A stretch of DNA of 38,356 nucleotides from an uncultured Pelagibacteraceae bacterium (GTDB lineage Bacteria > Pseudomonadota > Alphaproteobacteria > Pelagibacterales > Pelagibacteraceae). The position numbers and the translations under genes are program-made. The DNA lies in the NCBI GenBank assembly GCA_902592275.1, contig CACJDW010000010.1, positions 1 through 38,356 of the forward strand. The letters run 5' to 3'. Below are positions 8,544 through 19,000 of the stretch, one piece after another (position 1 is the stretch's first letter; each line of letters begins with the position of its first letter). Below the pieces are notes generated by a model. The model made no database searches and was not told the origin of the DNA. It saw only the letters and a list, made by a program, of their open reading frames with translations.

Positions 8544-10245
8544 TTCTTTTTTCTTCGTGTCTAATTATCTTAAATTTTATACTCTTTTGTTTTAGCTCTG
8601 CAATAAAATTAGTAAAATTCTTAAGGTTTCTAATAATTAATTTAAATTTAAAATTAATATAATTGGGATTTTTACCAACCATTTCTAAACTCGATATATT
8701 TAATTTATGACTTCCAATAAGTGAGCTTATATCTCCTAATTGACCTGGCTTATCAGGTAATGACATCCATAGAGTGGTATTATATTTTTTTGTTTTTTCC
8801 TCTTTTTGCTCACCTTTATCATGCCAATATCTTCTTATTGCTGCTCTAGCTTTACCTGTTTTAGTAGTAGGTATCCAGTGAAGTGACGGTGAATTATTTT
8901 TAGATGTTATAATATTTACTCGATCACCATTTCTTAAGATAGTTTGTAATTCGCTTTTGTTTCCATTAATTTCACAACCAACTGCTGAATTACCAATTTT
9001 AGTATGAACAGCATATGCAAAATCTATGGCTGTTGCGTCTTTAGGTAATTTAATTACTGAACCTTTTGGTGTGAAACAAAATACGTTTTCTTGAAACATT
9101 TGTAGTTTTGTATACTCATATGAGTCTTCAGGGTTTTCATTTTTTTCTATAATCTCAACAAGATCTTTTAACCAATCATACTCCTTCCAACTTAAAGAAT
9201 TAAATTTTTCAGAAGATTTATATTGCCAATGAGAGGCCACACCTCTTTCTGCAAATTCGTGCATTTCATGTGTTCTGATTTGAATTTCTATTGGTTTTTT
9301 ATTTGAACCAATTACAGAAGTATGAATAGATTTGTAACCATTGATTTTTGGAGATGAAATATAGTCTTTAAATTTTCCTGGTATGCAATTCCATTTTTTA
9401 TGAAAAATACCAAGAGTTTTGTAACAATCGTCTACATTTTTTAAAATTATCCTAAATCCAATAATGTCTGTTATTTGCTCAAGCGATACTCTTTTTTTTT
9501 GAACTTTTCTCCAAATTGAAAAAGGTGTTTTTTCTCTACCATGAATCTCGGCATTAATTTCATTATCATTCAAGATTTCACTTAATTTAAAAGATTGTTC
9601 TTCAAATAAATCTTTTCTATCTAATTTTATTTCATCAAGTCTTTTTTTAATTAATTTTCTTGCATCATTATTTAAAATTTCAAAAGATAAATCCTCAAGT
9701 TCGTCTCTTATTCTATGCATACCCATTCTATCAGCTAATGGCGCATAAATTTCCATAGTTTCTTGAGATATTCTTTTTCTTTTATCCTCTTTTGTAATCG
9801 CTTTAATGGTCCTCATATTATGTAGACGATCAGCAATTTTGACCAACAGAACCCTGATGTCTTTTGATGTTGCTAAAATTAGTTTTCTAAAATTCTCAAC
9901 TTTAGAATTAGCTCCAGCTGAATTTTCAAATGCTGAAATTTTTGTTACACCGTCCACTAAATCAGCAACCTCATCACCAAATTCTTGTTTGATAGTTTCA
10001 TAAGTTGCAAAAGTATCTTCTATAGTATCATGCAATAGACCAGTAGTAATTGTAGCGCTATCCAATTTTAATTCAGTTAAAATATTTGCAACCTCAATTG
10101 GGTGAACAGAATAAGGATCGCCCGAAGCTCTTTTTTGACTCTTATGTGCTTTAACAGCAAAATTATATGCTTTATCCAATTTTTCAGGATTAAGAAATTT
10201 ATTGTAATCCTTAACTTTATTTATAAGTTCATTTGAATTAAGCAT
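8500..10245 (-). CDS. rsh: Bifunctional (p)ppGpp synthetase/hydrolase, compact form
   Basis: RelA/SpoT homologue that makes and degrades the alarmone (p)ppGpp. The hydrolase HD domain keeps H48, the H72-D73 pair in LLHDTIEDT and D139 in KIADRLHNM. The synthetase domain keeps GKFKDYISSPKINGYKSIHT (290-309) and IEIQIRTHEMHEFAERG (319-335); the RxKD-like KFKD form is that of bifunctional enzymes. A TGS domain spans about 385-450 and a C-terminal ACT-like domain about 490-570. The helical and zinc-finger/conserved-cysteine domains normally found between TGS and ACT are missing, giving 581 residues against the usual 700-750. It starts 21 bases after folK and overlaps pyrE by 44 bases. rpoZ, often just upstream, is absent. 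Confidence 0.93.
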   Translation of the reverse strand: MLNSNELINKVKDYNKFLNPEKLDKAYNFAVKAHKSQKRASGDPYSVHPIEVANILTELKLDSATITTGLLHDTIEDTFATYETIKQEFGDEVADLVDGVTKISAFENSAGANSKVENFRKLILATSKDIRVLLVKIADRLHNMRTIKAITKEDKRKRISQETMEIYAPLADRMGMHRIRDELEDLSFEILNNDARKLIKKRLDEIKLDRKDLFEEQSFKLSEILNDNEINAEIHGREKTPFSIWRKVQKKRVSLEQITDIIGFRIILKNVDDCYKTLGIFHKKWNCIPGKFKDYISSPKINGYKSIHTSVIGSNKKPIEIQIRTHEMHEFAERGVASHWQYKSSEKFNSLSWKEYDWLKDLVEIIEKNENPEDSYEYTKLQMFQENVFCFTPKGSVIKLPKDATAIDFAYAVHTKIGNSAVGCEINGNKSELQTILRNGDRVNIITSKNNSPSLHWIPTTKTGKARAAIRRYWHDKGEQKEEKTKKYNTTLWMSLPDKPGQLGDISSLIGSHKLNISSLEMVGKNPNYINFKFKLIIRNLKNFTNFIAELKQKSIKFKIIRHEEKRNAFTQKILKYFKKN

Positions 10246-10266
10246 AACTTATATTATATCATTAAA

Positions 10267-10845
10267 TCAAATTTGTTTAATAGATCTAATGTCTCTATCA
10301 GGAAGCAAAGAAATCAAGGTTTTAACATCAATTTGTTTATCAGGATGGATCCAATTCTTTTGAATCTCAAATAATGGAAATAATACAAAGTTTCTTTTGT
10401 GCATCATTTTATGAGGTAAATTAATCTTAGAATTTTTTGTTGATACCAAATTATTAAAATCAATTATATCTAAATCACATGTGCGAGGAGCGTTTTTTTT
10501 TGCTTTTTTTCTACCTAATTGATTTTCTATAGATTTACATATTTTTAATAGTTCTCGAGGACTGTAATAACATTTTAATTTTAAAATTATATTTAAGAAC
10601 TTAGGTTTTTTTGGGTCAGGCCAGGAAGGAGTTTCATAATAACTAGATACCGAGAGAATATCTAAGTTATGTTCTGCTAATAAAAGTTTTGCTTTTTCTA
10701 TATTTATTTTTCTTATACCTAAATTAGAACCTATTCCTAAAAAAACAATTTTAGCTTGATTTTCTAATATATCTTGCCTTTTCACGGTTCCAATCTCTAC
10801 TTTTTTTTGTTGCTCTTTTATCATATTGCTTTTTCCCTTTTGCAA
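10267..10845 (-). CDS. folK: 2-amino-4-hydroxy-6-hydroxymethyldihydropteridine diphosphokinase
   Basis: Pyrophosphorylates the pterin in folate synthesis. Motifs are FLGIGSNLG (35-43), the [19 protein letters not shown] segment, and [12 protein letters not shown], corresponding to the family's GPRxLDLDIL. The longest frame starts at 10845 and overlaps the end of smpB by 95 bases, leaving about 33 residues before the usual N-terminus. Other starts are ATG 10824 (AAAGGG upstream) and GTG 10785, which would give 172 residues and a 35-base overlap. The GTG protein is closest to the family length; the true start is undecided. Any of the three overlaps smpB. Confidence 0.93.
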   Translation of the reverse strand: MQKGKSNMIKEQQKKVEIGTVKRQDILENQAKIVFLGIGSNLGIRKINIEKAKLLLAEHNLDILSVSSYYETPSWPDPKKPKFLNIILKLKCYYSPRELLKICKSIENQLGRKKAKKNAPRTCDLDIIDFNNLVSTKNSKINLPHKMMHKRNFVLFPLFEIQKNWIHPDKQIDVKTLISLLPDRDIRSIKQI

Positions 10846-11221
10846 CAGCTAGTTCTATTTTAGCCTTACCTTTTTTAAAATACATTTTTGTTGGAACTAA
10901 TGTGAAACCATCTCTTTGCATTTTACCTATTAATTTATTTATTTCTTTTTTATTAAGAAGTAATTTTCTATCATCAGTTGGATTGTGATTAGAGTAACTT
11001 GCTTGCTTGTATGGTGATATATGTGAATTAATTAAAACAATTTCACCTCCCTTTTCAACAGCATAAGATTCAGCGATATTAACCTTGCCCTCTCTTACTG
11101 ATTTAATCTCTGATCCCTTTAAAACAACCCCAGCTTCAAAAAGATCTTCAAAAAAATAGTTAAAACTAGCTTTTCTATTTAAACAAATGATTTTCAAACC
11201 AGGATTGGTTTTTTTATTCAT
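10751..11221 (-). CDS. smpB: SsrA (tmRNA)-binding protein SmpB
   Basis: Partner of tmRNA in trans-translation, which rescues stalled ribosomes. The 156 residues match the family. Motifs are [27 protein letters not shown] at the N-terminus, SHISPY in the middle, and the basic C-terminal tail [19 protein letters not shown] that enters the decoding site. It overlaps dapA by one base and folK by at least 35 bases. tmRNA itself is not in the window. Confidence 0.97.
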   Translation of the reverse strand: MNKKTNPGLKIICLNRKASFNYFFEDLFEAGVVLKGSEIKSVREGKVNIAESYAVEKGGEIVLINSHISPYKQASYSNHNPTDDRKLLLNKKEINKLIGKMQRDGFTLVPTKMYFKKGKAKIELAVAKGKKQYDKRATKKSRDWNREKARYIRKSS

Positions 11222-12102
11222 TAAATTAACTTAGCAGACTGAAGAGCTTTTTTTACAATTTCTTTTGTTGCATCTGTTACTTTTACTAGTGGTAGTCTTA
11301 CATTGTCATCACAAAGTCCTAAAAGTTTTGCAGCATATTTTACAGGACTAGGATTACTCTCAACAAACATTGAGTGATGAACTGGTTGTAATATTTTATC
11401 TAATCTTTCTGCTTTTTTTATTTCGTTATCTGTCTCTGATTTAGAGAATTTTTGAAAATCTGAGCAAAGTTTAGGTGCAATATTAGCTGTTACACTAATA
11501 GTACCTACTCCCCCACGTTTATTAAATTCAAAAGCATTATCATCATTTCCTGTTAATTGAATAAAATCTTTACCCATTTTTGCAAGTGTCTGATTAACTC
11601 TATCTAAATCACCTGTTGCATCTTTAACGCCTACTATATTTTTTAATTCATACAGTCTAGCCATTGTGTCCACCGACATATCAATCACAGATCTACCAGG
11701 AATATTATAAATTATAATTGGAAGACCACACTTGTCATTAATTGCTTTATAATGTTGATACAAACCTTCTTGGGTTGGTTTGTTGTAATATGGTGTAACT
11801 ATCAAAGCACCGTTAGCTCCTGCTTTTTCTGCATGTGTGGTTAAAGAAATCGCCTCCTCTGTTGAGTTGGAACCCGTACCAGCAATAACTGGAATTTTTC
11901 CATTACTTTCTTTTATGCATAAATCTATTACTCTTTGATGCTCATCATGACTTAACGTAGGAGATTCACCTGTTGTACCAGCTGGAACAAGACCATTGGT
12001 GCCATTATCAATGTGGAAATGGATTAATTTTATATATGCTTCCTCATCTAGACCATTATTTTTAAATGGTGTAATTAAAGCAACATTTGATCCTTTAAAC
12101 AT
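11221..12102 (-). CDS. dapA: 4-hydroxy-tetrahydrodipicolinate synthase
   Basis: Condenses pyruvate with aspartate semialdehyde, the first committed step to lysine and meso-diaminopimelate. The 293 residues match the family. The Schiff-base lysine is K160 in [10 protein letters not shown] and the catalytic tyrosine is Y132 in IIIYNIPGR. The [11 protein letters not shown] loop (41-51) and YYNKPTQEG (105-113) are typical. It is the first gene of the ten-gene minus-strand operon ending at recO, and is divergent from slt across 43 bases. A dapA-smpB pair next to slt is a common alphaproteobacterial arrangement. Confidence 0.98.
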   Translation of the reverse strand: MFKGSNVALITPFKNNGLDEEAYIKLIHFHIDNGTNGLVPAGTTGESPTLSHDEHQRVIDLCIKESNGKIPVIAGTGSNSTEEAISLTTHAEKAGANGALIVTPYYNKPTQEGLYQHYKAINDKCGLPIIIYNIPGRSVIDMSVDTMARLYELKNIVGVKDATGDLDRVNQTLAKMGKDFIQLTGNDDNAFEFNKRGGVGTISVTANIAPKLCSDFQKFSKSETDNEIKKAERLDKILQPVHHSMFVESNPSPVKYAAKLLGLCDDNVRLPLVKVTDATKEIVKKALQSAKLI

Positions 12103-12108
12103 AAATAC

Positions 12109-12137
12109 TTATAACATAGTTTAAAGATTCATATACT
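12109..12137 (+). promoter_or_regulatory. Candidate slt promoter giving a near-leaderless transcript
   Basis: TATACT (12132-12137) matches the -10 consensus at five of six positions. A weak -35-like TTATAA (12109-12114) lies 17 bases upstream. The predicted start near 12144 is only about 2 bases before the ATG at 12146, so the mRNA would be almost leaderless. Prediction by eye. Confidence 0.35.
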
Positions 12138-12145
12138 AAAAGATT

Positions 12146-14371
12146 ATGCTCAAAAAAATATTATTTTTAGGTTTCACTGCATCAATATTAATGTTTTCAA
12201 ATAATCTCTTTGCCGAAATCAATTCACTTGTACCCTTAAAGAAACCTGTTTTAAGTAAAGAAGAAATTCAAAAAAAAATATCTATAAATATACTTAAACC
12301 TTTAAAGAAACCCTCAAAAACCAAAGAAATTAAAATCGAAGAAGTTATTGTTAAAAAAGAGTTGGTTTTAAAAGAAAAAAAATTAAGTTTTAAAATACCG
12401 AAGAAAAAGCCAACAGTGGCTGGCGCTAGCACAGCTAAGAATGTAAAGATTTCAAGATATTATAGTAAAAAAGACTTCGGGTTAGCTAAAAAAGCTATTT
12501 CAGAAATGCAGAAAAGTAAATGGACATCTGCACTTAAAATAGCAAAGAAGGCAAAAGACAACTCAATTTATAATTTTATACAATGGAGGCATCTTTTAAC
12601 GTCTGGTAACCAAGCATCCTTTTACGAATATCAAGTTTTTTTAAATAAGAATTCAGATTATCCTAGAATAGACAGAATTAGATATCTAGCTGAACACAAA
12701 CTATCAACAGAAAGTGTTTCTCCTAAAAAAATAATAAATTGGTTTGTAGAAAAAGATCCATTAAGTGGTTATGGAAAAATGATACTTGGTGAAAGTTATA
12801 TTTTGGTTGGAGACAAAAACAAGGGCACTAAACTAATAAAAGAAGGCTGGATAACAGCAGATTTATCTAAAAACGAATTAAAATATTTTAGAAAAAAATT
12901 TAAAAAATATTTAAATGCAGATGACTATATTAAACGAGCTGATTATTTAGCTTGGAACGGAGATCGTTGGGATCTACAAAGATTAATAAGGTATCTGCCA
13001 AAAGATTACGAACTTCTATATAATGCAAGACATCTTTTAATGAGTAAAGGCTATGGAGTTGACCAAGCAATAGCAAATGTTCCTGAAAAATTTAAGAATG
13101 ATGCTGGGTTAAACTATGATCGATTGAAATGGAGAAGAAAAAAAGGACGTGTGGATTCTTCAGCAGAAATATTATTGAAAATAAGAAATGATAAAGAGTA
13201 TTTAGTTAGACCTGATAAATGGTGGAAAGAAAGAGAAATTATCTCAAGAGCATTACTTTATAAACAGAAATATGAAATTTCATATAAAATTTCAAGTAAT
13301 CATGGAATGACTGAAGGATCTGAATTTGCGGCTGCTGAATGGATGAGTGGATGGATAGCATTAAGTTTTTTAAACGATCCTTTGACTGCTAAAAATCATT
13401 TTAAAAATTTTTATGAAAATGTAAGTTATCCAATAAGTTTATCCAGAGGTGCGTATTGGCTTGGGAGAGCATATGAAAAAATAGGTGAAAAAGAACAATC
13501 TGATAATTGGTACAGAGAAGCCACAAAATACTTAACCACGTATTATGGTCAACTAGCTTTTTTAAAATTAAATCCAAATGGAAAATTTGAGTTAGATAAA
13601 GATATGGAAATAGATCCAAAATATAGGATTCAATTTTTTAATAAAGAACTTGTAAAAATTTCTTATCTTCTAGATGAATTAAAGAAAGACAAATATACAA
13701 AACATATTTTAAGGCATTTAGCTAACGATAATATAGCTAAAGGCAGTGAAGTTTTGGCTGCAGAATTAGCTACAAGTATAAACAGATATGATTTTGCTAT
13801 TCAGGTTTCAAAAATTGCTTCTTATCAGAAAAGATTTCATAATAAATTTAATTACCCAATAATAAGTACACCTAAAAATATTAACGGTCGAAAAATCCCT
13901 GAAAGTGCTTTGATCTTATCTATAATTAGACAAGAAAGTGAATTTGATTTAGAGGCTAATAGTCATGCTGGTGCAAAGGGATTAATGCAATTGATGCCTT
14001 ACACTGCAAAATTAGTTTCGAAACAAGCTAAACTTCCTTATTCAAAATCAAGATTAACTACTGATCCAGAATATAATATTAATTTAGGTTCACACTATAT
14101 TGCAGGTTTAATTCTACAATATGATGGTGCTTATCCTTTTGCAGTAGCTGCTTATAATGCTGGACCCAACAGAGTTAAATATTGGAAAAAAATAAATAAA
14201 GATCCACAAAAAAAACAAGTTGATTATGTTGATTGGGTTGAGTTGATAAAATTTAGAGAGACAAGAAATTACGTACAGCGTGTAATGGAAAATTATAATG
14301 TCTATAGATATATTTTGGAACAACGTCCTGTAACCATGAAAAACTTTTTTATAGATCAGCCTCTATTTTAG
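12146..14371 (+). CDS. slt: Soluble lytic murein transglycosylase
   Basis: Periplasmic enzyme that cleaves the MurNAc-GlcNAc bond with 1,6-anhydro formation. A signal peptide spans about residues 1-23 (hydrophobic core ILFLGFTASILMF, then LFAE). A basic linker follows with three PLKKP/PKKKP motifs (30-34, 52-56, 85-89), then a long helical superhelix. The C-terminal SLT domain (about 580-720) holds the catalytic glutamate E597 in IIRQESEFD, GAKGLMQLMPYTA and AVAAYNAGPNRV. The length of 741 suits the Slt70 class. It is monocistronic, and its stop codon directly abuts the 3' end of tRNA-Ser on the other strand. Confidence 0.95.
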   Translation: MLKKILFLGFTASILMFSNNLFAEINSLVPLKKPVLSKEEIQKKISINILKPLKKPSKTKEIKIEEVIVKKELVLKEKKLSFKIPKKKPTVAGASTAKNVKISRYYSKKDFGLAKKAISEMQKSKWTSALKIAKKAKDNSIYNFIQWRHLLTSGNQASFYEYQVFLNKNSDYPRIDRIRYLAEHKLSTESVSPKKIINWFVEKDPLSGYGKMILGESYILVGDKNKGTKLIKEGWITADLSKNELKYFRKKFKKYLNADDYIKRADYLAWNGDRWDLQRLIRYLPKDYELLYNARHLLMSKGYGVDQAIANVPEKFKNDAGLNYDRLKWRRKKGRVDSSAEILLKIRNDKEYLVRPDKWWKEREIISRALLYKQKYEISYKISSNHGMTEGSEFAAAEWMSGWIALSFLNDPLTAKNHFKNFYENVSYPISLSRGAYWLGRAYEKIGEKEQSDNWYREATKYLTTYYGQLAFLKLNPNGKFELDKDMEIDPKYRIQFFNKELVKISYLLDELKKDKYTKHILRHLANDNIAKGSEVLAAELATSINRYDFAIQVSKIASYQKRFHNKFNYPIISTPKNINGRKIPESALILSIIRQESEFDLEANSHAGAKGLMQLMPYTAKLVSKQAKLPYSKSRLTTDPEYNINLGSHYIAGLILQYDGAYPFAVAAYNAGPNRVKYWKKINKDPQKKQVDYVDWVELIKFRETRNYVQRVMENYNVYRYILEQRPVTMKNFFIDQPLF

Positions 14372-14463
14372 TGGCGGAAGAGGAGGGATTCGAACCCTCG
14401 GTACAAGTTTCCTCGCACGGTCATTTAGCAAACGACTGGTTTCAGCCTCTCACCCACTCTTCC
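14372..14463 (-). tRNA. tRNA-Ser (anticodon GCU)
   Basis: Read on the minus strand, the 92-base gene has a 7-bp acceptor stem (GGAAGAG/CTCTTCC) and a D arm. The anticodon stem GTCGT/ATGAC encloses the loop TTGCTAA, so the anticodon is GCT, reading AGC and AGU. A long variable arm of class II follows, then a T arm with GAGGG-TTCGAAT-CCCTC. The discriminator is G and the CCA end is encoded. Its 3' end touches the slt stop codon, and it is divergent from soxB across 67 bases. Confidence 0.96.
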
Positions 14464-14490
14464 GTATGACATTGTGTATTAAGCGATTGT

Positions 14491-14504
14491 ATTGAAAATT
14501 CAAT
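14491..14504. promoter_or_regulatory. Inverted repeat in the tRNA-Ser/soxB divergent promoter region
   Basis: ATTGAA-AA-TTCAAT is a 6-2-6 dyad in the 67 bases between the tRNA-Ser and soxB starts. It is followed by TATATATAAAG, which could carry a -10 for soxB (TATAAA 15 bases after a TTGTAT). On the other strand TACAAT could be the -10 for the tRNA. The dyad could be an operator for the sarcosine oxidase operon, but short A/T dyads are common at this base composition. Confidence 0.25.
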
Positions 14505-14530
14505 ATATATAAAGTAATTATTCAATTATT

Positions 14531-15784
14531 ATGAAAAATAAGTACTCAGTATTTTCGCTAATCAAAAATGCTCTTTCATATCATGAAAATTGGCAAAGAG
14601 CATGGAAAGACCCTACGCCTAAAAAAGAGTACGATGCAGTTATTGTTGGCGGTGGTGGCCATGGATTAGCAACAGCTTACTATTTAGCAAAAAAACACAA
14701 CATGAATAATATTGCTGTAGTCGAGAAAGGTTGGATTGGTGGTGGAAATACTGGACGTAATACTACAATTATTAGATCAAATTATTTATGGGACGCCAGT
14801 GCAGGATTATATGATCATGCATTAAAAATTTGGGAAGGTTTATCTCAAGAACTAAATTACAATGTAATGTTTAGTCAAAGAGGTGTAATGAACCTTGCAC
14901 ATAATTTACAAGATGTTAGAGATTTAAAAAGAAGAACACATGCAAATAGACTAAATGGAATTGATGCAGTTTACTTAAGTACCGAAGAGGTAAAAAAGTT
15001 TTGTCCAATTATAAATACATCACCAGATATTAGATATCCTGTTTTAGGAGGAACTTTACAACGAAGAGCTGGTACAGCAAGACATGATGCTGTTGCTTGG
15101 GGATATGCAAGAGGAGCCGATGCAATGGGTGTTGATATTATTCAAAATTGTGAGGTTAAAGGAATTAAAAGAAATGGAGATAGTGTTGAAGGAATAGAAA
15201 CAACAAAAGGATTTATAAAAACTAAGAAAGTTGGTGTAGTTGCAGCTGGCCATTCTAGCGTTATAGCTAATATGGCGGGTCTAAGACTACCACTTGAAAG
15301 TAAACCTTTGCAAGCTTTAGTTTCTGAACCTGTAAAACCAATTATTGATACTGTTGTAATGTCTAATGCAGTGCATGCTTATGTTAGTCAATCTGATAAA
15401 GGAGAATTGGTCATTGGTGCTGGAACAGACGACTATGTTTCTTATACTCAAAAAGGAAGTCACCAAATAGTTGAAGGAACATTAAATGCTATTTTAGAAT
15501 TATATCCAATTTTTAGTAGAATGAGAATGTTAAGACAATGGGGAGGAATAGTAGATATTTGTCCTGATGCTAGTCCAATTTTAAGTAAAACTTCAATTAA
15601 AGGTTTATACTTTAATTGTGGTTGGGGTACTGGAGGATTTAAAGCAACTCCTGGATCTGGAGATTTGTTTGCACATACTATTGCAAATGATGAGCCACAC
15701 AAACTTAATGCTGCATTTAATTTAAATAGATTTGTAAGCGGAGACCTTGTTGATGAACATGGCGCTGCAGCGGTTGCTCATTAA
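14531..15784 (+). CDS. soxB: Sarcosine oxidase, beta subunit
   Basis: Flavin-bearing catalytic subunit of heterotetrameric sarcosine oxidase, which oxidatively demethylates sarcosine to glycine. The 417 residues match the family. The FAD-binding beta-alpha-beta motif is [18 protein letters not shown] (36-53), followed by [16 protein letters not shown]185 in [13 protein letters not shown] lies where the covalent FMN histidine sits in characterised enzymes. The C-terminal [13 protein letters not shown] is the usual second flavin-contact loop. It is first in soxBDAG and overlaps soxD by one base. It could instead act on another N-methyl glycine, but the full four-subunit operon argues for sarcosine. 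Confidence 0.95.
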   Translation: MKNKYSVFSLIKNALSYHENWQRAWKDPTPKKEYDAVIVGGGGHGLATAYYLAKKHNMNNIAVVEKGWIGGGNTGRNTTIIRSNYLWDASAGLYDHALKIWEGLSQELNYNVMFSQRGVMNLAHNLQDVRDLKRRTHANRLNGIDAVYLSTEEVKKFCPIINTSPDIRYPVLGGTLQRRAGTARHDAVAWGYARGADAMGVDIIQNCEVKGIKRNGDSVEGIETTKGFIKTKKVGVVAAGHSSVIANMAGLRLPLESKPLQALVSEPVKPIIDTVVMSNAVHAYVSQSDKGELVIGAGTDDYVSYTQKGSHQIVEGTLNAILELYPIFSRMRMLRQWGGIVDICPDASPILSKTSIKGLYFNCGWGTGGFKATPGSGDLFAHTIANDEPHKLNAAFNLNRFVSGDLVDEHGAAAVAH

Positions 15785-16059
15785 TGTTTTTAATAAACTG
15801 TCCATACTGTGGAGAACGAGATCAGCAAGAATTTAAGGCTGGTGGTGAAGCTCATATTGAAAGGCCTAAACAACCAACAGAATTAAGTGATGATGAATGG
15901 GCAGAATATTTATTTATGAGAAAAAATATTAAAGGTGTTCAATTTGAAAGATGGAACCATGCACACGGTTGTCGTAAATGGTTTAATATGGTTAGAGATA
16001 CTTCTAACGACGAAATAAAAGCAATTTACAAAATGGGTGAAAAACCACCTACTCAATAA
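15784..16059 (+). CDS. soxD: Sarcosine oxidase, delta subunit
   Basis: Small zinc-binding subunit of heterotetrameric sarcosine oxidase. The 91 residues match the family. Cys6, Cys9, His59 and Cys63 (CPYC and HAHGC) coincide with the four zinc ligands known for characterised delta subunits. It is translationally coupled to soxB (one-base overlap) and is followed by the soxA ATG after one base. Confidence 0.96.
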   Translation: MFLINCPYCGERDQQEFKAGGEAHIERPKQPTELSDDEWAEYLFMRKNIKGVQFERWNHAHGCRKWFNMVRDTSNDEIKAIYKMGEKPPTQ

Positions 16060-16060
16060 A

Positions 16061-19000
16061 ATGACTAAAAACTTAAGAGTTAAATCCAGTGAGTACATTG
16101 ATGAAACTAATAGAATTTCCTTTAAATTTAATGGTAAAACTTACCATGGATTTAAAGGCGATACTTTAGCATCAGCATTACTTGCAAACGATGTTCATTT
16201 AGTTGGAAGAAGTTTTAAATATCATAGACCAAGAGGAATTATGACGTCTGGTTCTGAAGAACCAAGTGCTATAGTTCAAGTAAATCCTGGTACAAACAGA
16301 ACAGAACCTAATGTTAGAGCAACAGAAGTCGAGATTTATGAGGGTTTAGAGGCATCCAGTCAAAATTGTTGGCCAAGTGTAGAATTTGATATTGGTGGAA
16401 TAAACAATTTTCTCTCCCCTTTTTTTCCAGCGGGTTTTTATTACAAAACATTTATGTGGCCTGCTAGTTTCTGGGAGAAATATGAATTTTTCATACGACA
16501 CTCAGCCGGTTTAGGAAAATCACCAACATCAAGTGATCCTGACATTTATGACCACCGAAATATTCACTGTGATGTATTGGTTGTAGGTGCAGGTATATCG
16601 GGAATTATGGCAGCAAAAAATGCAGCTAAAAATAATTTTAAAACGTTGTTAGTTGAAGAAAAAAATGAACTTGGTGGATCAACAATTTATGAAAATAATG
16701 AATTTAACAAAATTGATAACAAAGCCCCTTCAGAGTGGTTAAAAAAAGAAATAGAGGAACTTAAAAATATTAAAAATCTTGAAATAAAAACTAGAACAAG
16801 TGTAGCTGCTTATCATCAATATAATTATCTTTTGGCCAGAGAAAATCTAACTGATCATTTAGAGGCAAAAGATAAAACAAATAAAATAAGACAAAGACTT
16901 CTTAAAATTAGAGCTAAGAAAGTTATTTTAGCTACAGGTGCATTAGAAAGACCTTTGATATTTAATAATAATGATAGACCAGGAATAATGCTTTCATCTG
17001 CAATAAAAAAATACAGTGAATTTTATGGTGTTGCGTGTGGTAGTAAAAATGTCTTTTTTACTAATAATGATAGTGCCTACGAAAGTGCTATTTCACTATA
17101 CAATAAGGGTATCAATGTTGAAGCAATAATTGATATTAGAGAACAATCCGAAAGTAAAATTGTTAAAAAAGTAAAAGAAGCAGGTATTAAAATTTACTGG
17201 TCACACTCAATTGTTGATACAACTGGTTATAAAAGACTAAATAGTATTTCAATAATGAAACTATCTAATGATGGTACTTCAGTTACTGGAAGTAAAATTT
17301 CTATTTCGTGTGATTGCTTAGGAGTTGCTGGTGGCTGGACACCTGCTGTGCATTTATATACACAATCAGGAAGCAAACTTAAATTTGATGAAGAAAAAAA
17401 AGTTTTCTTACCAAATAAGGATACATCAGAACAAATAAGTGTAGGATCTTGTGGTGGAGATTTTAAAATTGATGAAATCGTTAAAAATTTAAATCAAAAG
17501 CTTAAAGATAGTCTAAATATTAAAGAAACGGATTTAGATAATATTAAAGTTGAGATTGATCAGGAAAACTCGAAAAGAAATATTTGGTTGCTTCCTTCTG
17601 ATAAACCCTTGGGCAAAACTAAACCATTTGTAGATTATCAAAATGATGCAACAGCTAAAGATATAAAATTAGCATTAAGAGAAGGTTTTAGATCTATTGA
17701 GCATGTTAAAAGATACACGACTACCGGGATGGGAACTGATCAAGGTAAACTAGGAAATATGCATGCATTAGGAATAATTGCAGATACTGCTGGCGTTAAA
17801 ATGGGAGAATTAGGAACTACTACATTTAGACCTCCTTACACACCATTAACATTTGGAACTATTGTAGGTCGAAATGTAGGAAAGTTTTTTGATATTTTTA
17901 GAAGAACGCCAATGAATGATTGGCATGTTGAAAATAAAGCTGAATTTGAAAATGTCGGACAATGGAAGAGAGCATGGTACTACCCTATTAACGGAGAAAC
18001 TATGCATCAGGCAGTTCAAAGAGAAAGTAAAGCTGCTAGAGAAAGTGCTGGTATACTGGATGCCTCCACTCTTGGTAAAATTGATATTCAAGGAAGTGAT
18101 GCTTCTGAATTCTTAAATAGAGTTTACACAAATGCTTGGTCAAAATTAGCTATAGGGAAATGTAGATATGGCCTAATGCTAAATGAGGATGGCATGGTTT
18201 TTGATGATGGAGTTACAACAAGATTAGGTGAAAATCATTACATCATGACCACAACAACTGGTGGAGCAGTAAATGTTTTAAGTAAACTTGAAGATTATCT
18301 TCAAACAGAATGGCCTGAGCTTGATGTTTATTTAACCTCTGTAACAGATCATTATGCTACAGCGAGTTTATGCGGACCTAATAGTAAAAAAATTCTTAAA
18401 AAAATAATTCCTGATTTAGATTTATCAGATGAAAACTTTCCGCACATGTCATTCAAAGAAACGAAAATTGGCAATATTCAATGCAGAATAATGAGAATTA
18501 GTTTTACCGGAGAACACAGCTACGAAATAAATGTTCAAGCAAGTTATGGAAAAGATTTGTGGGAAAAGTGTATAGAGGCAGGTAAAGAGTTTAACATTAC
18601 TCCTTATGGAACTGAGACAATGCACTTATTAAGAGCAGAAAAAGGTTTTATTATTGTTGGTCAAGATACAGATGGAACAATGACTCCTATCGATCTTCAA
18701 ATGGATTGGATAGTAAGCAAGAAGAAATACGATTTCATAGGTAAAAGATCTCTTTATAGATCTGATACAATGAGAGAAGATAGAAAGCAATTAGTAGGTT
18801 TATTAACAGAGGATCCAAATGAAGTTTTAGAGGAAGGAGCACAAATAGTTTCTGAATTAAATCAAAGTCCAGTAGAAATGCTTGGACATGTAACTTCAAG
18901 TTATTTCAGTCCAAACCTAAACAAATCAATAGCCCTTGCAGTAGTTAGAGGTGGAAAAGATATGATGGGAAAAAAACTTTTTGTGCCAATGGAGAATAAA

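Noticed and set aside
14464..14530. Glycine riboswitch in front of the sarcosine oxidase operon
   Set aside because: Such riboswitches are known in this group, but the 67-base gap is too short and has none of the conserved aptamer elements.
16037..16060. GTG start extending soxA into soxD
   Set aside because: The ATG at 16061 directly follows the soxD stop and begins at the usual SoxA N-terminus.
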